From Trichosphaerium sp. ATCC 40318 (lineage: Eukaryota > Discosea > Flabellinia > Trichosidae), in the NCBI GenBank assembly GCA_038496445.1, contig JALMLS010000473.1, positions 1-64,000 of the forward strand: a DNA stretch of 64,000 nucleotides, written 5' to 3'. Numbering within the stretch: the stretch's first letter is position 1; each line of letters starts with the position of its first letter. The position numbers and the translations under genes were made by a program. Below are positions 35,425 through 47,079 of the stretch, one piece after another. The notes beneath the pieces were generated by a model. It worked only from the letters and a program-made list of their open reading frames with translations, made no database searches and was not told where the DNA came from.

Positions 35425-36096
35425 TTAATACAACTGGTGTATATGGGATTGTAGGATAAAATTGCGCATGGGCCAATGTGTAGTAGGGATCATAACACCC
35501 TCATCATATTCTTCACCATCGGTCGGCATATCACCATCCGTATGTACAATTCTGGATGGATCTGCGTACTCTTCAATAGCGCAAATTGTCTCTGCTTCTG
35601 AAGCTTTGACTGACTCTACAACCTGTGCTGGATCCTGTACTTGGTCAAAAGGTTCCTGTATGACAGTTCCAGGCTCGAGATTGTCAACAGCACCTAAAGA
35701 AGTACACGAGTATTAGGTTAACAACCTCTACTCACACTAAAAAAATAAAAACAAACGCTTTGTTTGCGTCAGCGCCACCTGTACTTTTTAAATGTTACTA
35801 GCAAACATACAGCATTTACATAACCATACCGATATATTACGAGGTATCTCGGATAACCTCCAGTGGAACTTCTATGTCGGTACTACTTTCATACAGCTCA
35901 AACCATTTCTAATGAAATAAAGGTATTAGCTAATGCAATGCAAAAAGGATGGTTGATAGTCATACCACAGGTGCATTTCCATCTGCGTCAGATGTTACTC
36001 GTTTGGAGTACACTCGTTCGCTTGGGTACCCGCCATCCCAAGTTCCGTACATTGCAAACCTTACAACTTGCAAGGGCGTTCTAGATAAAAATTCCC
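35425..36096 (-). CDS. Uncharacterised acidic protein (start not fixed)
   Basis: Three minus-strand coding stretches can be joined in phase: one ending VYSKRVTSDADGNAPV (about 35970-36090), one reading KWFELYESS (about 35880-35910), and a long acidic one (AVDNLEPGTVIQEPFDQVQD, then EYADPSRIVHTDGDMPTDGE) that ends at a TAA at 35425-35427. The middle donor (GTACCG) is inferred from frame. The first exon and start codon are not certain. No family is recognised. The even amino-acid use and lack of stops over the acidic stretch support real coding. Confidence 0.4.
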
Positions 36097-36355
36097 TGTG
36101 AATGCTATCATGACCCAGTTTTTGATCGACCAAAAAAGAAAAGGAATAAAAAGCTTTTACAAGTACAACAAAGACACAATTTGAGGTAGTTTGCCTTGTT
36201 TTTTGAATAAAGTTTACCAATTACAACTAAGCACTAAAACAGTGGTGGCACCTATCAATTAAGGTTCCTAGCCTTGAATGAACCAAATATCACTTGCCGC
36301 TTACCCAGTAGAACACCATGTATTACAAGAAAAAAACCAAGAAAGAAATTGTTTA

Positions 36356-39300
36356 TTACTTTTTAAAGTAGCCCATGCCCTTCTTTTTAAGGCTACTTGA
36401 AGCTTTTTGTTGTGCTTTTGGATCATTGGCTTTCTGAGATACACCCTTACCAACTTGTTTTTGAACAAACCGATTCTTAGCTAGTTTCTTTGCAAGCTAA
36501 AGAAAAAAAACGTGAGACTCGAAAAAAATTTTGAAAAAAACAAAAACAAATTCTTTTCGATTATGTGGTACACAACAACCGCAGTTGCTGCTATAACAAC
36601 ACAAATATGTTCTACCAAAGTAGTATAACATATATCACGGAAAAATCAAAGATAGTACATACAGGGTTCGATGTGTTTTCCGCAATAGCATTACCAACTG
36701 CTACTTGATTGTTTTTATCCATCGCTTGGTTTCCAACTTGCTTACCTAAGGTAATTTCTTTGTTTAATACACATAACAGAGATTACAAATAATTTTAGAA
36801 GGTATTTTAGGTAGTACGACACATCACTCTGTCACAAAAAAGATCCAATAGATAAAAAGTGTTTCATACCTATTTCACGTTGTGCTTTTACTTCCATCTG
36901 TTGTGCATAAGCGTTTGCTTGTTCCTCCATATTTTCTGCATATTGGTCCATATTATCGCCTTCTGGCATACCATATTGCTGTCCGTATGAATGTCCTGGT
37001 CTAGGAGGAGGAGCACCACTAGTAAAAAGAAATGAATAAGCAAACAAACAAAGTTAACAAAACTTCTTTTCCAACTTTGTAGTTTCTGAACATTGGTTTT
37101 TTTCATTCCTTCGTACCCATAGTTACTACTTGGACGACTTGGTGGACCTGGAGCTGCTGCACCAACACCAATTACACCATTTACATAATCGACAGTAAGC
37201 TCTGGAGGAACAACTGTAGGCACAGAAGGTAAGATTTTCCTGAGAAGACCATTTATAACAAACATAGCAACAGTAAATTCCAGAACGTTCAATTGACCGT
37301 CCTTATTTTGATCAGCAATTTCCCAAATAAGAGCTAGTGTAGCCTCACTAAAAAAATGTATAAGCAAGAAAGAAAGATAATAAGGTAAAGGAAGGAAGAG
37401 ATCAACAAAAACCAGAAAAAACCAAGAATGTTGACAATTCTGTAGTTTGTTTCACTCGTCACGTACTCCAGGTTTGAACGTGAAAATAATTGTGCTGCCT
37501 TTGCTCCAGTAATAAGACCAAGATTGCTAGGATCCTCTCTACGGAAAATAGCACTGTATTTTTGTAACTCAGAGTCCGGAATACTCCACTTGCTCTTTAA
37601 AAGAAAAGGTAAGAATCTACAACAGAACCACAACACGAACCTGAGGAGGTGTATTGTAGGCTCCAGGCCTTTGAGGTGCAGCACCCGGTCTTTGAGGCGC
37701 AGCTGCAGGCCTTTGCGGTGCTGCTGATGGTCTTTGAGGCGCAGCTGCAGGTCTTTGTGGCGCAGCAGCTGGTCGTTGAGGTGCGGCAGCAGGTCTTTGT
37801 GGAGCAGCCGCTGGACGTTGAGGAGGTGAAGCATTTCCAGGTGCTGTATAAGATCTATCACGAACTCCTGGTCCGTGTCCTGGTCTTGGAGGTGCACCAC
37901 CTGGTCTTCCTGGTGCATGTGAAGGTCTCTTTGGCCCACCACGACCTCTACCTCTTCCTTTACCTCTATGTGCCATGCGGTGTTTTGGATGTCCTTTAGG
38001 GTTACCACGTCCGTATCCCTTCTTTCCATAACCTTTCTTAACAGCCTAAAGCGCAATCAATCCTAACCACGGTTTATACAGCCAACTTACGCCTTTTGGT
38101 CGCCCATAACCACCAGCACCGCCTACTGGCATAACTCGTACACCTAATAGAGTTAACTTACATTTAACTCAATACATGAAAAGCAAAAGACGCAATACCT
38201 GGAGGGACAGAGCGTGGTCTATGAGGTGCAGGTGATGACCTCTGCGGAGCAGCTGCAGGACGAGAAGGAGGGGTCATATCTCTAGCTGCCATTGGTGCTG
38301 GTCCTAGTAAAAAAGTTACATAAACCAATAGAGTATGATACAACACTTACTTGCTGGTGCAGCAGCTGGTTGTGAATACGCTTGTGGTGATGGTACTGGG
38401 GCTGTGTAAGCCTGTGGTGACGGTACTGGAGCCGCGTAAGCTTGTGGAGTAGGAGCTGGTGCACTATAGCTACTTGCAGATCCATATTGTGCTGGAGGCG
38501 TTGAAACAGCGGTTTCTTGAAATAAATGTTAACAACAAAAAAAATGCAACAGAAGCAGTGGTAAAACTCGTACTGTACTCTTCAGCAGATGAGTCAGACT
38601 ACACAGAAAATCGTTAGAAGAAAAAAATGAGAATTTGGCACGTGTCACGTGCGTGTCATGTCAAAAAAAAACAGAAGTGAATGAAATGTGTTTTGTACCA
38701 TTGAGATTGAATCTTCTGGTTCTCTTGGTTTTCTTCTTGAAGGTTTCTTCCTGCTTCCACCGCCAGATGATGATGTATTCATATTAAAAGCAGTGGACAT
38801 TTTTGTAAACAAATTAGATTGAGACTCTTGTAACTAAGTAAAAACAATGTTAGTACATGTATATATAATCTATAAAGTAATCTTACACCCTCATAGATAG
38901 ATTGAAAGTCATCAGTACGGTTCTTGCAAAGTTCTTCCAAATTGTCTTGTAATTCTTTATTATAATCTTCAAATGCTTCTCTAGCATCATCTAACTTCAA
39001 CTTTGCTGCCTATTTCGACTGTTTGAGGAAAAATAATATTAAACGTTAACGCACAGATGCTTTATCCTCTTTAGCACTGCTATGAGCCTTTTGCTTGCTT
39101 TTAAAGTCAGTGAATAGCTTATCTCGCTCTCCAATTTGTTTCTAAGCAAGATCTTAATAAAAATCCTTTCTACTGCCGTAACAAACCTTATAAGATGTCA
39201 CACGCGTTTCATATGTTGATATTTCAGCTGTTAATACGCTCATTTCGTTCTATGAGGAGGTGAGGTGGAAGAAAAAAATAATCAATGAAATTCCGTTTTT

Positions 39301-40006
39301 TCAAATATGTCACTTGACACGTACTTCAAAGTCTCCAATTGTATCTGCAATAATTTCTGTTGACATTACGAACTCAGATTGTGTAGCTGACTATGATTTG
39401 GGTCAAAGAAAAGTACAAGAAGCAAAAGAAAAAAAAAACTTTTTTCATGAAGTTACAAGTCTCGCTATGAGTCTCAAAATACTTCCATACGCGAATAAAA
39501 ATACGTGTACGTCTAATAAAAGCAATACCCGACGTGAGCCCGTTAAAGAAAAGTAGAAAAGCTTATTTTGTGTAAAAATGACGTACGTTATCATAAAACT
39601 CATCCAACCCTTTACTCAGCTCTTGTAGTGGCCCAACGATACCTTTTTTAATAATTTTCAGTTCGGTTTTGGTTTTTTACCATAAAACATAATGAAGCTC
39701 TCATTTGGCTATTGCGTACCTTTCACTGCTTTCTCATACTTTTTAAGATCAGAAGTAATGCGGTTTAGCTGTTTCTTTAATTTTTTGAAGTTTTCTCGCT
39801 GGATTTCAAACTCTCCATACTCTGATTCGCCTCCTTTAGGGTGTTTATCCCGTTTTAACTTTCCAGCAACTTTTGATTTCTAAAAACTGTTATTTTCGAG
39901 AGTTATTAATCGCATTTGCTTTAAAAAACTACTGTAGATACTTTAAAGCACCAAGCGCAATTGTACTTAAAAATAAACATAAGAAGCTCCGTACCCAAGA
40001 TGCCAT
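36356..40006 (-). CDS. BAR-domain / proline-rich / EH-domain endocytic protein
   Basis: Long multi-exon gene. The start is MASW at 40006, with an intron right after. The N-terminal exons (about 38780-39890) encode a coiled BAR-type domain: KGGESEYGEFEIQRENFKKL, EFVMSTEIIADTIGDFE, KQIGERDKLFTDFKSKQKAH, then DDAREAFEDYNKELQDNLEE. A Pro/Gln/Ala-rich region follows (37640-38500) with tandem APQRPA units. Next is one EH domain: WSIPDSELQKYSAIFRREDP, LITGAKAAQLFSRSN, ALIWEIADQNKDGQLNVLEF, including the EF-hand loop DQNKDGQLNVLE. The last exons are Gln- and Lys-rich, ending KKKGMGYFKK. BAR domains bend membranes, EH domains bind NPF peptides and Pro-rich segments bind SH3 domains, so this is likely an endocytic scaffold. 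Many splice sites are in phase; the count (about 15 exons) is approximate. Confidence 0.75.
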
Positions 40007-40129
40007 GCTTATTTATTTTTCTAAAGCACCTGGAGTGTTATTGTGTTGGTTCACGCTAATATTTCGGTTCTCTTAACTACCAGGCTTCTCGCTTAAAGTC
40101 ATCCTACAAATCACCTCTAACTGTTTATT
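40007..40129. promoter_or_regulatory. Compact bidirectional promoter (BAR-EH / CZIB)
   Basis: Only about 120 bp separate the two divergent start codons, so both genes must share control sequences here. No CACGTG hexamer was seen in this gap. Confidence 0.4.
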
Positions 40130-41164
40130 ATGGTACCACTACTACGTCCAGATATGTTATTAATACAAAATAGCCTGTTTTCGTACTATATATGCGAGCA
40201 ATGCTCGAAAATGTCGAACAAGTCATCCCAGATGAAGGAAAAACGTAATTTTATACTTTTAGTAGTATTTAGAGTCTAATTACAAATTATAGGTGGCACT
40301 GCAAAGTAATGAGTATTAAATTGCTCTTAAACACTAACTAGAACAAGGTAAAAGGTCCTGGTGGCGAAATTAAGGATGTTTTCATAGATCCAACAGAAGA
40401 GATTGAAAACCCAAAGGGTCGCGGTACAGGTACACTAAACGCACTATAGAGGTGGTTTCAGTCACTTACTTTTTTGACAGTAAACGCCATTCTCAAAGTG
40501 AAGGGAGGACGCCAAATCGGCATGATTACCGTCGTACCTAACAGTATTGTACTAGATAAGCCTTTACTCTACATTCAACTAAAACCGTTAAAAAGAAACC
40601 GTACACTGCGGATGGCGAATGGGCTGAGCTCGTATCCTTCGATTGCAGAGGTTGTAGTATTGAAGAGTACATCCCAGCGGTACAATAGCTTACTCTCGCA
40701 AAAAAGTAGTAAACTGGACGTAGTAACGCATTATAAGGAAGGATGGAGTTGTAATAGCTCTGAGAGTAGATTCAAGTTCTCTGAGGTTGATTTGTCTGAT
40801 GACTGGTGAGTATTTAACGTAGCAATCACGTGATTTTTCGAATCGAAAAAGAAAACAAATTTAACATTTTCTTCATTACGCCTTACCCACTTCGCAAACC
40901 AAGGGTACAGTGTCTTTATTATATTATAGAATACACTAATAGTTACCTATATAATTCATAGTACTATTTTTGTTATTGTGTTTATGTTGTAGTGTTCCAA
41001 AACAAGCAGTGAATTTTTTTTCTTGTTTTTTTTATAGTTTATTCTCGTATAGGATTGACTACGATGAAGATGCTGGTGTTACTGTGGGTATCACTGAAAT
41101 AGAAACGAAGATAGAGAGTGAAAAAGACGCTAGTACGTCAAGACAAAGCCTCACAACTATGTAG
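40130..41164 (+). CDS. CZIB: CZIB / C1orf123 (UPF0587) family protein lacking the second CxxC
   Basis: Six exons (40130-40244, 40355-40429, 40481-40548, 40596-40679, 40738-40805, 41053-41164) join to 173 aa. It matches the CXXC zinc-binding UPF0587 family: YYICEQCSKMSNK corresponds to the first zinc knuckle (CGNCGEISDK in the human protein), and KPYTADGEWAELVSFDCRGC and FSEVDLSDDWIDYDE correspond to the conserved C-terminal half. Where family members have a second CxxC (KCKLCxRE), this one has KVKGGRQIG, so two zinc ligands are missing. The N-terminal strand before the first knuckle also looks short, and an extra upstream exon is possible. The molecular role of the family is poorly defined. 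Confidence 0.75.
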
Positions 41165-41572
41165 TCTAACGAAATGTTTCTAGAGAAACTACGTAAACAA
41201 AAATATTAACAGCCCGACGTTTCAAGTATCACATTGTACACGTTTCAAAATATATTTTTTTCTTTGAATATTATCCTTCCATTGTAGTGCTACTACACTT
41301 AAACAAAAATTTGAGTGTTTATAATATAAACGTTGTTTCTTCTGATGGCAGTTTGCACTTACTTCGATACCAATTTGGGTATGTTTATCTTGCTCACAAT
41401 CCTATGAACAACAGCGAGTAGTTGACAGTTACCAACTCCAGCCGCATACTCCTTGAGTCACAATTTGAATGAGAGGCGGTAGAAACGTTATTTTGAGGAC
41501 CGTTGGCGGAACAGCAATTTTTTTAAGGAAGACAGATTACTTTATCATAGCTAGTATTTTAGCTTTTTGTGT
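41165..41572. other. Convergent spacer
   Basis: 3' flanks of the CZIB and F-box/NHL genes. Nothing further was recognised. Confidence 0.3.
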
Positions 41573-43286
41573 TTATTCAGTTTTCTCAAAGTCAACAACA
41601 TACAGTGCAGGCCTTTCATGAGTAGAGACAGCAGCATCTATAATATACAATCTTCCGCGGAAGTAAGCCAAACCCTTTATAGTCTTGAACTTATGTGAGA
41701 GTTTCAATTTAACAACATTGAAAGGAGGTTTGTTGTAAATTTTAAAAACATCTTCAAGTGATGCTACATAAACAACACTACCTCTTCCATCCATTGTTAT
41801 AAATCTGGGTATGCTTTTAAGGAACTGGGTATTTTCTCTCCTTGTGTTTTTTAATGTAGAGACATATCCGTCTTCAAGACGTCTAATACCTCCGTTCAGA
41901 GTATCTGCGATATAAAGTGAAGTCTTATCTTCGTCAAACTACAGTAACAAAAAGTATAAGTCTAATAATCCTCTATAGTCAAAGTATATATATCAAGCGT
42001 ATAGCTTAACCAGACATAGACAAAAATTAAACTGGTGAAAGCAACAATCGAAAAGAAATGTCAACCATAAACGCTGAGAATATTTTAAGAATTGTTTTTC
42101 TCAAATGAGTCGCTAAGTGCATACTTGGACATCCTGAGGCCAATGAAATCTTGAATTAAGTGCATCGCCATCGCCTGTACCGCTATAAGTAGATCCAGCT
42201 ATTATCTCAACACGCTTCTTGTCAACAACTAGTTTTCTTATGCAGTTATTATGAGTGTCTGCAACATAAATATTGCCATTGTTGTCAACGTCTATACCAG
42301 ATGGGCGGTTAAAAGTAGCTTCATCAAAGCTTCCGCCTGTATACTTTGCATTACCAACTAATTACACATTACTGGAAGTAAAACTACAAGAGGAAAAACA
42401 CAAACTGTAAAAATCGACTTACCTTTTCCAGCAATAGCATCAAAACAATTATCTTTCTTGTTGAATTTCACAACAGATACTTTCGTTAATGAGTATATTG
42501 TATGGTCTGAGGAAACAGCAATACAGCCGGTAGGGTATATATTAAGGTCTCTAGTACCAGTAGGCTTATAGACAATCTAAAGAAAGAAAAAAAGTTAAGA
42601 AATTTATAAGAATTGTTTGGCGCATGTACTTACCTCTGTTTTCATTGTTTCCAAGTCCACACGCCAAAACCCATAACCGTCATTGATGATAAGCTACATC
42701 AACAAAAATAAGGCACTTCAAAACACTCTGCTTATGGAAAAACGTGAAACCAACAAAACTACTGACGACGTTTCAAAGAAAACAAAAGCAACTTTCGGAT
42801 GAACTTTCTACATTACACCACTAATTGGGAATATGCTTACCGCGCCACTGTAGTCTATACCCATTCCATAGAATGTTCCCCATTTGATTTCTTCATTGTC
42901 AGAATCTAGAGGGCCTGTTAAACATGACATTGTTTTTGGGTATAATTCAAAACAGCGCCTACGTGGCGTGTAAACGAAAACCGGGTTTCAAGTGAATTTG
43001 GAGCAATTTGAGCTAAAAAAGTTGGAACAGTTATTTACCTACGCAATTGGCTTTCTTTACGCTGTAATTACATGAGAGGTCCTAAGAGAGTTAATTTAAA
43101 CGATATTTAATTAAAGAAACTTTAAAATGTTCTAAACGATACCCTCCAGTACTGTGTATCCTCTACTAGTGCTTTTAGCGGTTTTGAAGTACGGTAGAGC
43201 CAAAGAACGTCTCTTGCAGATAAGAAGTTGACAATATCGACTATAACATCGTAAGGAATGTTCTCAAAGTGGCTTAGTTGCGCCAT
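41573..43286 (-). CDS. F-box / NHL-repeat beta-propeller protein
   Basis: The start exon encodes an F-box: MAQLSHFENIPYDVIVDIVN, then FLSARDVLWLYRTSKPLKAL and VEDTQYW. Later exons carry NHL repeats, best seen as FNRPSGIDVDNNGNIYVADT followed by HNNCIRKLVVD, RFHWPQDVQ, DKTSLYIADTLNGGIRRLED, and IPRFITMDGRGSVVYVAS, with GLAYFRGRLYIIDAA in the last blade. It ends VVDFEKTE. NHL propellers bind proteins or RNA; with an F-box this would be an SCF substrate receptor. The combination is less common than F-box with WD40 or LRR. About six introns are present and exact boundaries in the middle are approximate. Confidence 0.7.
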
Positions 43287-44182
43287 GTCTTGTTTTGATA
43301 TGTATTATTGTGGGGGACTCGTTTTTCACTGAAGGTTTTTACAAGTTTTTGGTGTAAATTGAAAAAAAACACGTGACCGAACATTGAAGGAATAAGAATT
43401 GTTGTAACTGAGAGGATACAACAAGGGGAGTGGTATGTGTAAGTTGGGTCTATCTATTTTATATACATAAGTTCTAGGTCGATATATAGCGTTACATCTC
43501 GGACTCTCACGTAGCCAGTTGAGTCTCGGATCATTAACAATTGTACAAATGCCCTACAAATTGAAATTTTATAGTTGCTTTCGCCTTTGTGAAAGCCGGC
43601 GTGTAGTTGCGGTCCTTGGCGTGATTACAACAAGCGACAGTGTACAGCTACTGGAGGATTGTTACTATGAACTACCACTACTGGTTACGGCTGAGTGGGA
43701 GGGACCAACTCGCAGCCTACAAGCAGAATTCACCAAAATCGTTGCAGATTCTTTTTAACCAACATGTTCTTTTGACATTGCGATCTTGCAAATCCCTGTT
43801 GCTCTGTGCTCAAGGTTCTTTCAGCGACATATGGGCTCCTCCAAAAATATCGTCTAGTAGTAGTTATCTGGTTGGCTGAAAGAGGAACTGGGGTACATCA
43901 CAATAAAAAAAGCAACTTCCGCTTCATGAATAGCAAACAATTAAGCAGTAACTGCTAATCTATTGTTTCTGTTTATTGCCAGTTTGCCTTGGTTAATACA
44001 GGTGCAGATGTTCTTATTTCGTCTTTGAACTGTATAATTGAATACACAGCCATGAAGCACAACTTAACGAAACGTGTTAACATTGAGTTTTATACAACAA
44101 TTATTCTTGATTTTCGTTACCTGCGGTTGGTGCTCGTAACGTTATGGATTGACCATCAATTACGCTCATTTATCGTGCTTTA
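43287..44182. other. Spacer upstream of the F-box/NHL gene
   Basis: A CACGTG hexamer sits at 43380-43385, about 95 bp upstream of the F-box/NHL start. An open frame at 43519-43758 (79 aa) looks partly coding but has no support beyond length. Confidence 0.35.
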
Positions 44183-44501
44183 CTATGTGTTATAGCGAGG
44201 ATGATGAACTTCATCTACAAGGCGTATGTTTTGTGTTTTGAACCTTCAGAGCAACAACAAAAAAAAAAAAGGTCAACAATTTCCTTTTTGTTTAATGTAA
44301 GTTCCCATTCAAAATTGTATTCGCAGTGTTTGCTTACCAACTAGTATCAGGACAGTGGCAGCTGCATCCACAGCAACATAAATTCCAGGTGTGGTCTCCA
44401 TTGTCACTGTTGGCACTCTCACAGCAATCGCAATCACAGCAACAACAGCCTTCGCAGCCACCTTCGTCACCGCCACCTTCGTCACCGCCACCTTCACACA
44501 T
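44183..44501 (-). CDS. Small cysteine-rich protein (paralogue 1)
   Basis: Two exons (44501-44338 and 44243-44183) join to 74 aa. The protein starts MCEGGGDEGGGDEGGCEGCC, has two clusters of Cys (GCCCCDCDCC and CCCGCSCHC; about 15 Cys in all) and ends in a charged tail (RLVDEVHHPRYNT). The second gene at 46796-47074 has the same MCEG start, an intron right after the Cys clusters and a similar tail. The Cys clustering recalls metallothionein-like or PLAC8-like Cys-rich membrane peptides; neither family can be assigned. If expressed, metal binding is the simplest guess. Confidence 0.5.
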
Positions 44502-44877
44502 TTGTCTCTTCTACAATATAAAGTTATTACTATAATTTCTGGTCACTCTTCTTGTGTTTCTATAAAATCAGAAGCTAAATAGCTTAAGGGCCCGTAATAC
44601 AACCAAAAAAGGACTTTACATGTTACAATTGTGTTACACAAAAGCAACCATTAAGTCATGCTTCTTTTCATAGCTCCAACAGCTACATTCACAGCAACTG
44701 TAACCGTTTCGCAATACAATAAGCATTGCATAACACTGGCAATCGACTCCACGCAAGTTGTAGTGCTATTTTGGTAAAAAACACGTGGGCAATAACACAA
44801 AAATGAACAAACGAAGTTCTCAATGTATGAAGTTTAACCTTACGAGTTCTAATGGTCAATAATTAGATACTGAAGAG
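44502..44877. other. Spacer between Cys-rich gene 1 and the MORN-type gene
   Basis: A CACGTG hexamer is at 44782-44787. A minus-strand bit at about 44665-44715 reads YSCCECSCW and may be a relic of another Cys-rich copy. Confidence 0.3.
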
Positions 44878-46125
44878 ATGGATAGTTCTTCGTTAAATCT
44901 CCTTGGCATTCCTATGGAGCTTCAACTTGATATTATGGATATGGACTCAGAGGTAAATGTCAAGTGGTGTTTATTATCGAAACAGGCTGCAACAACCACA
45001 AGGTATGATGCTGATTTGAAAAAACATGGTAAATGGACGACAATTAGTTTCAGCACTACATACCATAAGAATTGGAGACATGGTAAACTCCATGGAGCTT
45101 ATAAAGAGTGGTATGAAGGTTTATTGATGCAAGATAGCCACTATGTCAATGGTGAGCTTGATGGAGAGTACAAAACATGGAGTTATATAGGAAATGGTGA
45201 TGCAAGAAAAGAAATAGTATGTTGTTTTCTAGGCGGTAAACTTCATGGTGAATACAAGCTGTACAACCGCTATGGCAACTTGCTAAAGTGGTGTCATTAC
45301 GTTAATGGTAGAAGGCACGGGGAGTATAAGAAATTTTACAATAGTTTTGATGCGGATCTGGTTAAACAATGTTTTTATAAAAATGGTGTACTTGATGGAG
45401 AGTATTCAACTTGGCACCAGCATCCTTGGAGTTATAAAGAACATTGTTTTTATGTAAATGGTGAACTAGATGGGGAGTATAAGTGCTGGTATGACGACGA
45501 ACAGCAGATAAAGGCACATCGATACTATGTCAATTGTAAACCACATGGTGAGTTCAAATCTTGGTTTCCTAGTGGTCAATTGGCATTAAACCGTTTTTAT
45601 GTGCATGGTAAAGCGGAGGGTGTTGTTAAAAGGTGGGATAGAGATGGCAACTTAGTTAAAAGCACTAACTATGTTAATGGCAAAAGAGAAGGAGAGTGCA
45701 AGAGTTGGCGTAGTAATGGTCAAGTACATGAGGTAAGTTACTATGTCAATGGTAAAGAAGAGGGAGAATACAAGAAATGGTATTGGAATGGTCAATTAGC
45801 GAAGCATTGCAACTATGTCAATGGTAAACAAGAAGGGGAGTACTTGAAATGGAATGTCAATGGTCAATTAGCAAAGCACTGGTATTATGTCAATGGTGAA
45901 TTACATGGAAAGAAAATGACTTGGAAGTATAAGGCTTGCAGCCAGTACAACTATTTCAAAGGCAGAAAAAACGGCGACCATAAGAAATGGTATAGCAATG
46001 GCCAATTGGCAAAGCATTGTTACTATATCAATGGAAAACGAGAAGGAGACTATTTGGAATGGGACACCTATGGTCAACTAACAAAGCACTGCTATTATGT
46101 CAATGGCGAAACCAAAGATGTTTGA
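44878..46125 (+). CDS. F-box-like protein with MORN-type (YwqK-like) repeats, paralogue 1
   Basis: Single exon, 415 aa. The N-terminus (LLGIPMELQLDIMDMDSEVN followed by WCLLSKQAA) looks like a divergent F-box. The rest is about fifteen 20-24 residue repeats of the MORN_2/YwqK kind with consensus YVNGKxEGEYKxWxxNGQLxKH, as in YVNGKEEGEYKKWYWNGQLA. Such repeats form an elongated beta-sheet array; in eukaryotes MORN repeats often contact membranes or other proteins. With an F-box it may present targets to a ubiquitin ligase. A shorter, intron-containing relative is at 55431-56023. Adjacent repeats are very similar, indicating recent internal expansion. Confidence 0.75.
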   Translation: MDSSSLNLLGIPMELQLDIMDMDSEVNVKWCLLSKQAATTTRYDADLKKHGKWTTISFSTTYHKNWRHGKLHGAYKEWYEGLLMQDSHYVNGELDGEYKTWSYIGNGDARKEIVCCFLGGKLHGEYKLYNRYGNLLKWCHYVNGRRHGEYKKFYNSFDADLVKQCFYKNGVLDGEYSTWHQHPWSYKEHCFYVNGELDGEYKCWYDDEQQIKAHRYYVNCKPHGEFKSWFPSGQLALNRFYVHGKAEGVVKRWDRDGNLVKSTNYVNGKREGECKSWRSNGQVHEVSYYVNGKEEGEYKKWYWNGQLAKHCNYVNGKQEGEYLKWNVNGQLAKHWYYVNGELHGKKMTWKYKACSQYNYFKGRKNGDHKKWYSNGQLAKHCYYINGKREGDYLEWDTYGQLTKHCYYVNGETKDV

Positions 46126-46129
46126 TTGT

Positions 46130-46790
46130 ATCAATATATGAAGCATGCCATACGATGCTACTTTAATATGGATTTGATGTTGGCTCTCTTATGCTAAGTG
46201 GTTGGTATTATATGCATTCATATCACGTGTTAACACATAGTTTATCAAACATCTCATTGACTCTCATGAAATCAAAGTAATTCGTACAAAACATATCAGC
46301 ATCTACTTTGTGGTAAAAAATAATTCTGTGGTACTTGTATGTTTACATGATAACCGTTCAATTGTACAGAATTCAAGTTTTTTTATCACCTTGATACCGC
46401 AAAAGGGACATCTGGACGTGTGCGTATTCTCACCACATAATCTTCCATCTAGGAGGTACGTATGCCATGTAAACCATACTAAAAATGTAAAATAAACAAA
46501 TATGGTTTGGGTTTAATATCACGTGGTCCACTTCATGATTTTTCTGCACAGCAAGCCACCAATAACGTGAATTACATTTCAAACGTTTGGTCTTATACTT
46601 GAATTAAAGCAATTAGCGAATCTTTATTTCTAGCTTGTTGAGCGTGTCATTGATTCTTCCTAAAACTATACATTTGAACCAACATCTCAATGAAACCTTG
46701 TTATCCATGAGTATTCCACAAAAAAGAATGTTTCTTACTGTTACCTACAGGTTGTGTTGTGTGAAGCTATGGAGACTGCACCAATATGAT
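46130..46790. other. Spacer
   Basis: Two CACGTG hexamers (46224-46229, 46520-46525). No gene was recognised. Confidence 0.3.
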
Positions 46791-46795
46791 TTATG

Positions 46796-47074
46796 TTATT
46801 TGAATGAGGGATTACGATCATCTGTCATTTGTTGCTTCGTGTAATTACGAGGAGGATTATTACCATCATCTACTATACGTTGTCTTTCTTCCAATCTCGC
46901 ACTTTGTGCATTTATGTTACTTGAACCTTCGCAACAACAACATAACCAAAACAATATTCCGCTTTTTTATTAGACTGTAAGTCCTCTGAACTTTAGGGAT
47001 GATGTAGCTTACCAAATAGGATCACAGCAGCAATCACAACCGCCACAGGCACCACAGTCACAGCCTTCACACAT
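46796..47074 (-). CDS. Small cysteine-rich protein (paralogue 2)
   Basis: Two exons (47074-47013 and 46961-46796, intron 51 nt) join in phase to 75 aa. It reads MCEGCDCGACGGCDCCCDPI, then CGILFWLCCCCEGSSN, then a charged tail (RLEERQRIVDDGNNPPRNYT) ending RNPSFK. The start, intron position and tail (IVDDGNNP against LVDEVHHP) match paralogue 1. The hydrophobic stretch flanked by Cys runs suggests membrane attachment, possibly by palmitoylation, as in PLAC8-type proteins. Too short for longest-frame gene finders; the evidence is the paralogue and consistent phase. Confidence 0.5.
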
Positions 47075-47079
47075 TCTTC

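Noticed and set aside
43519-43758. 79-aa plus-strand frame with fairly coding-like composition
   Set aside because: No domain, no paralogue, no clear start context, and an overlapping frame of similar length exists; chance cannot be excluded.
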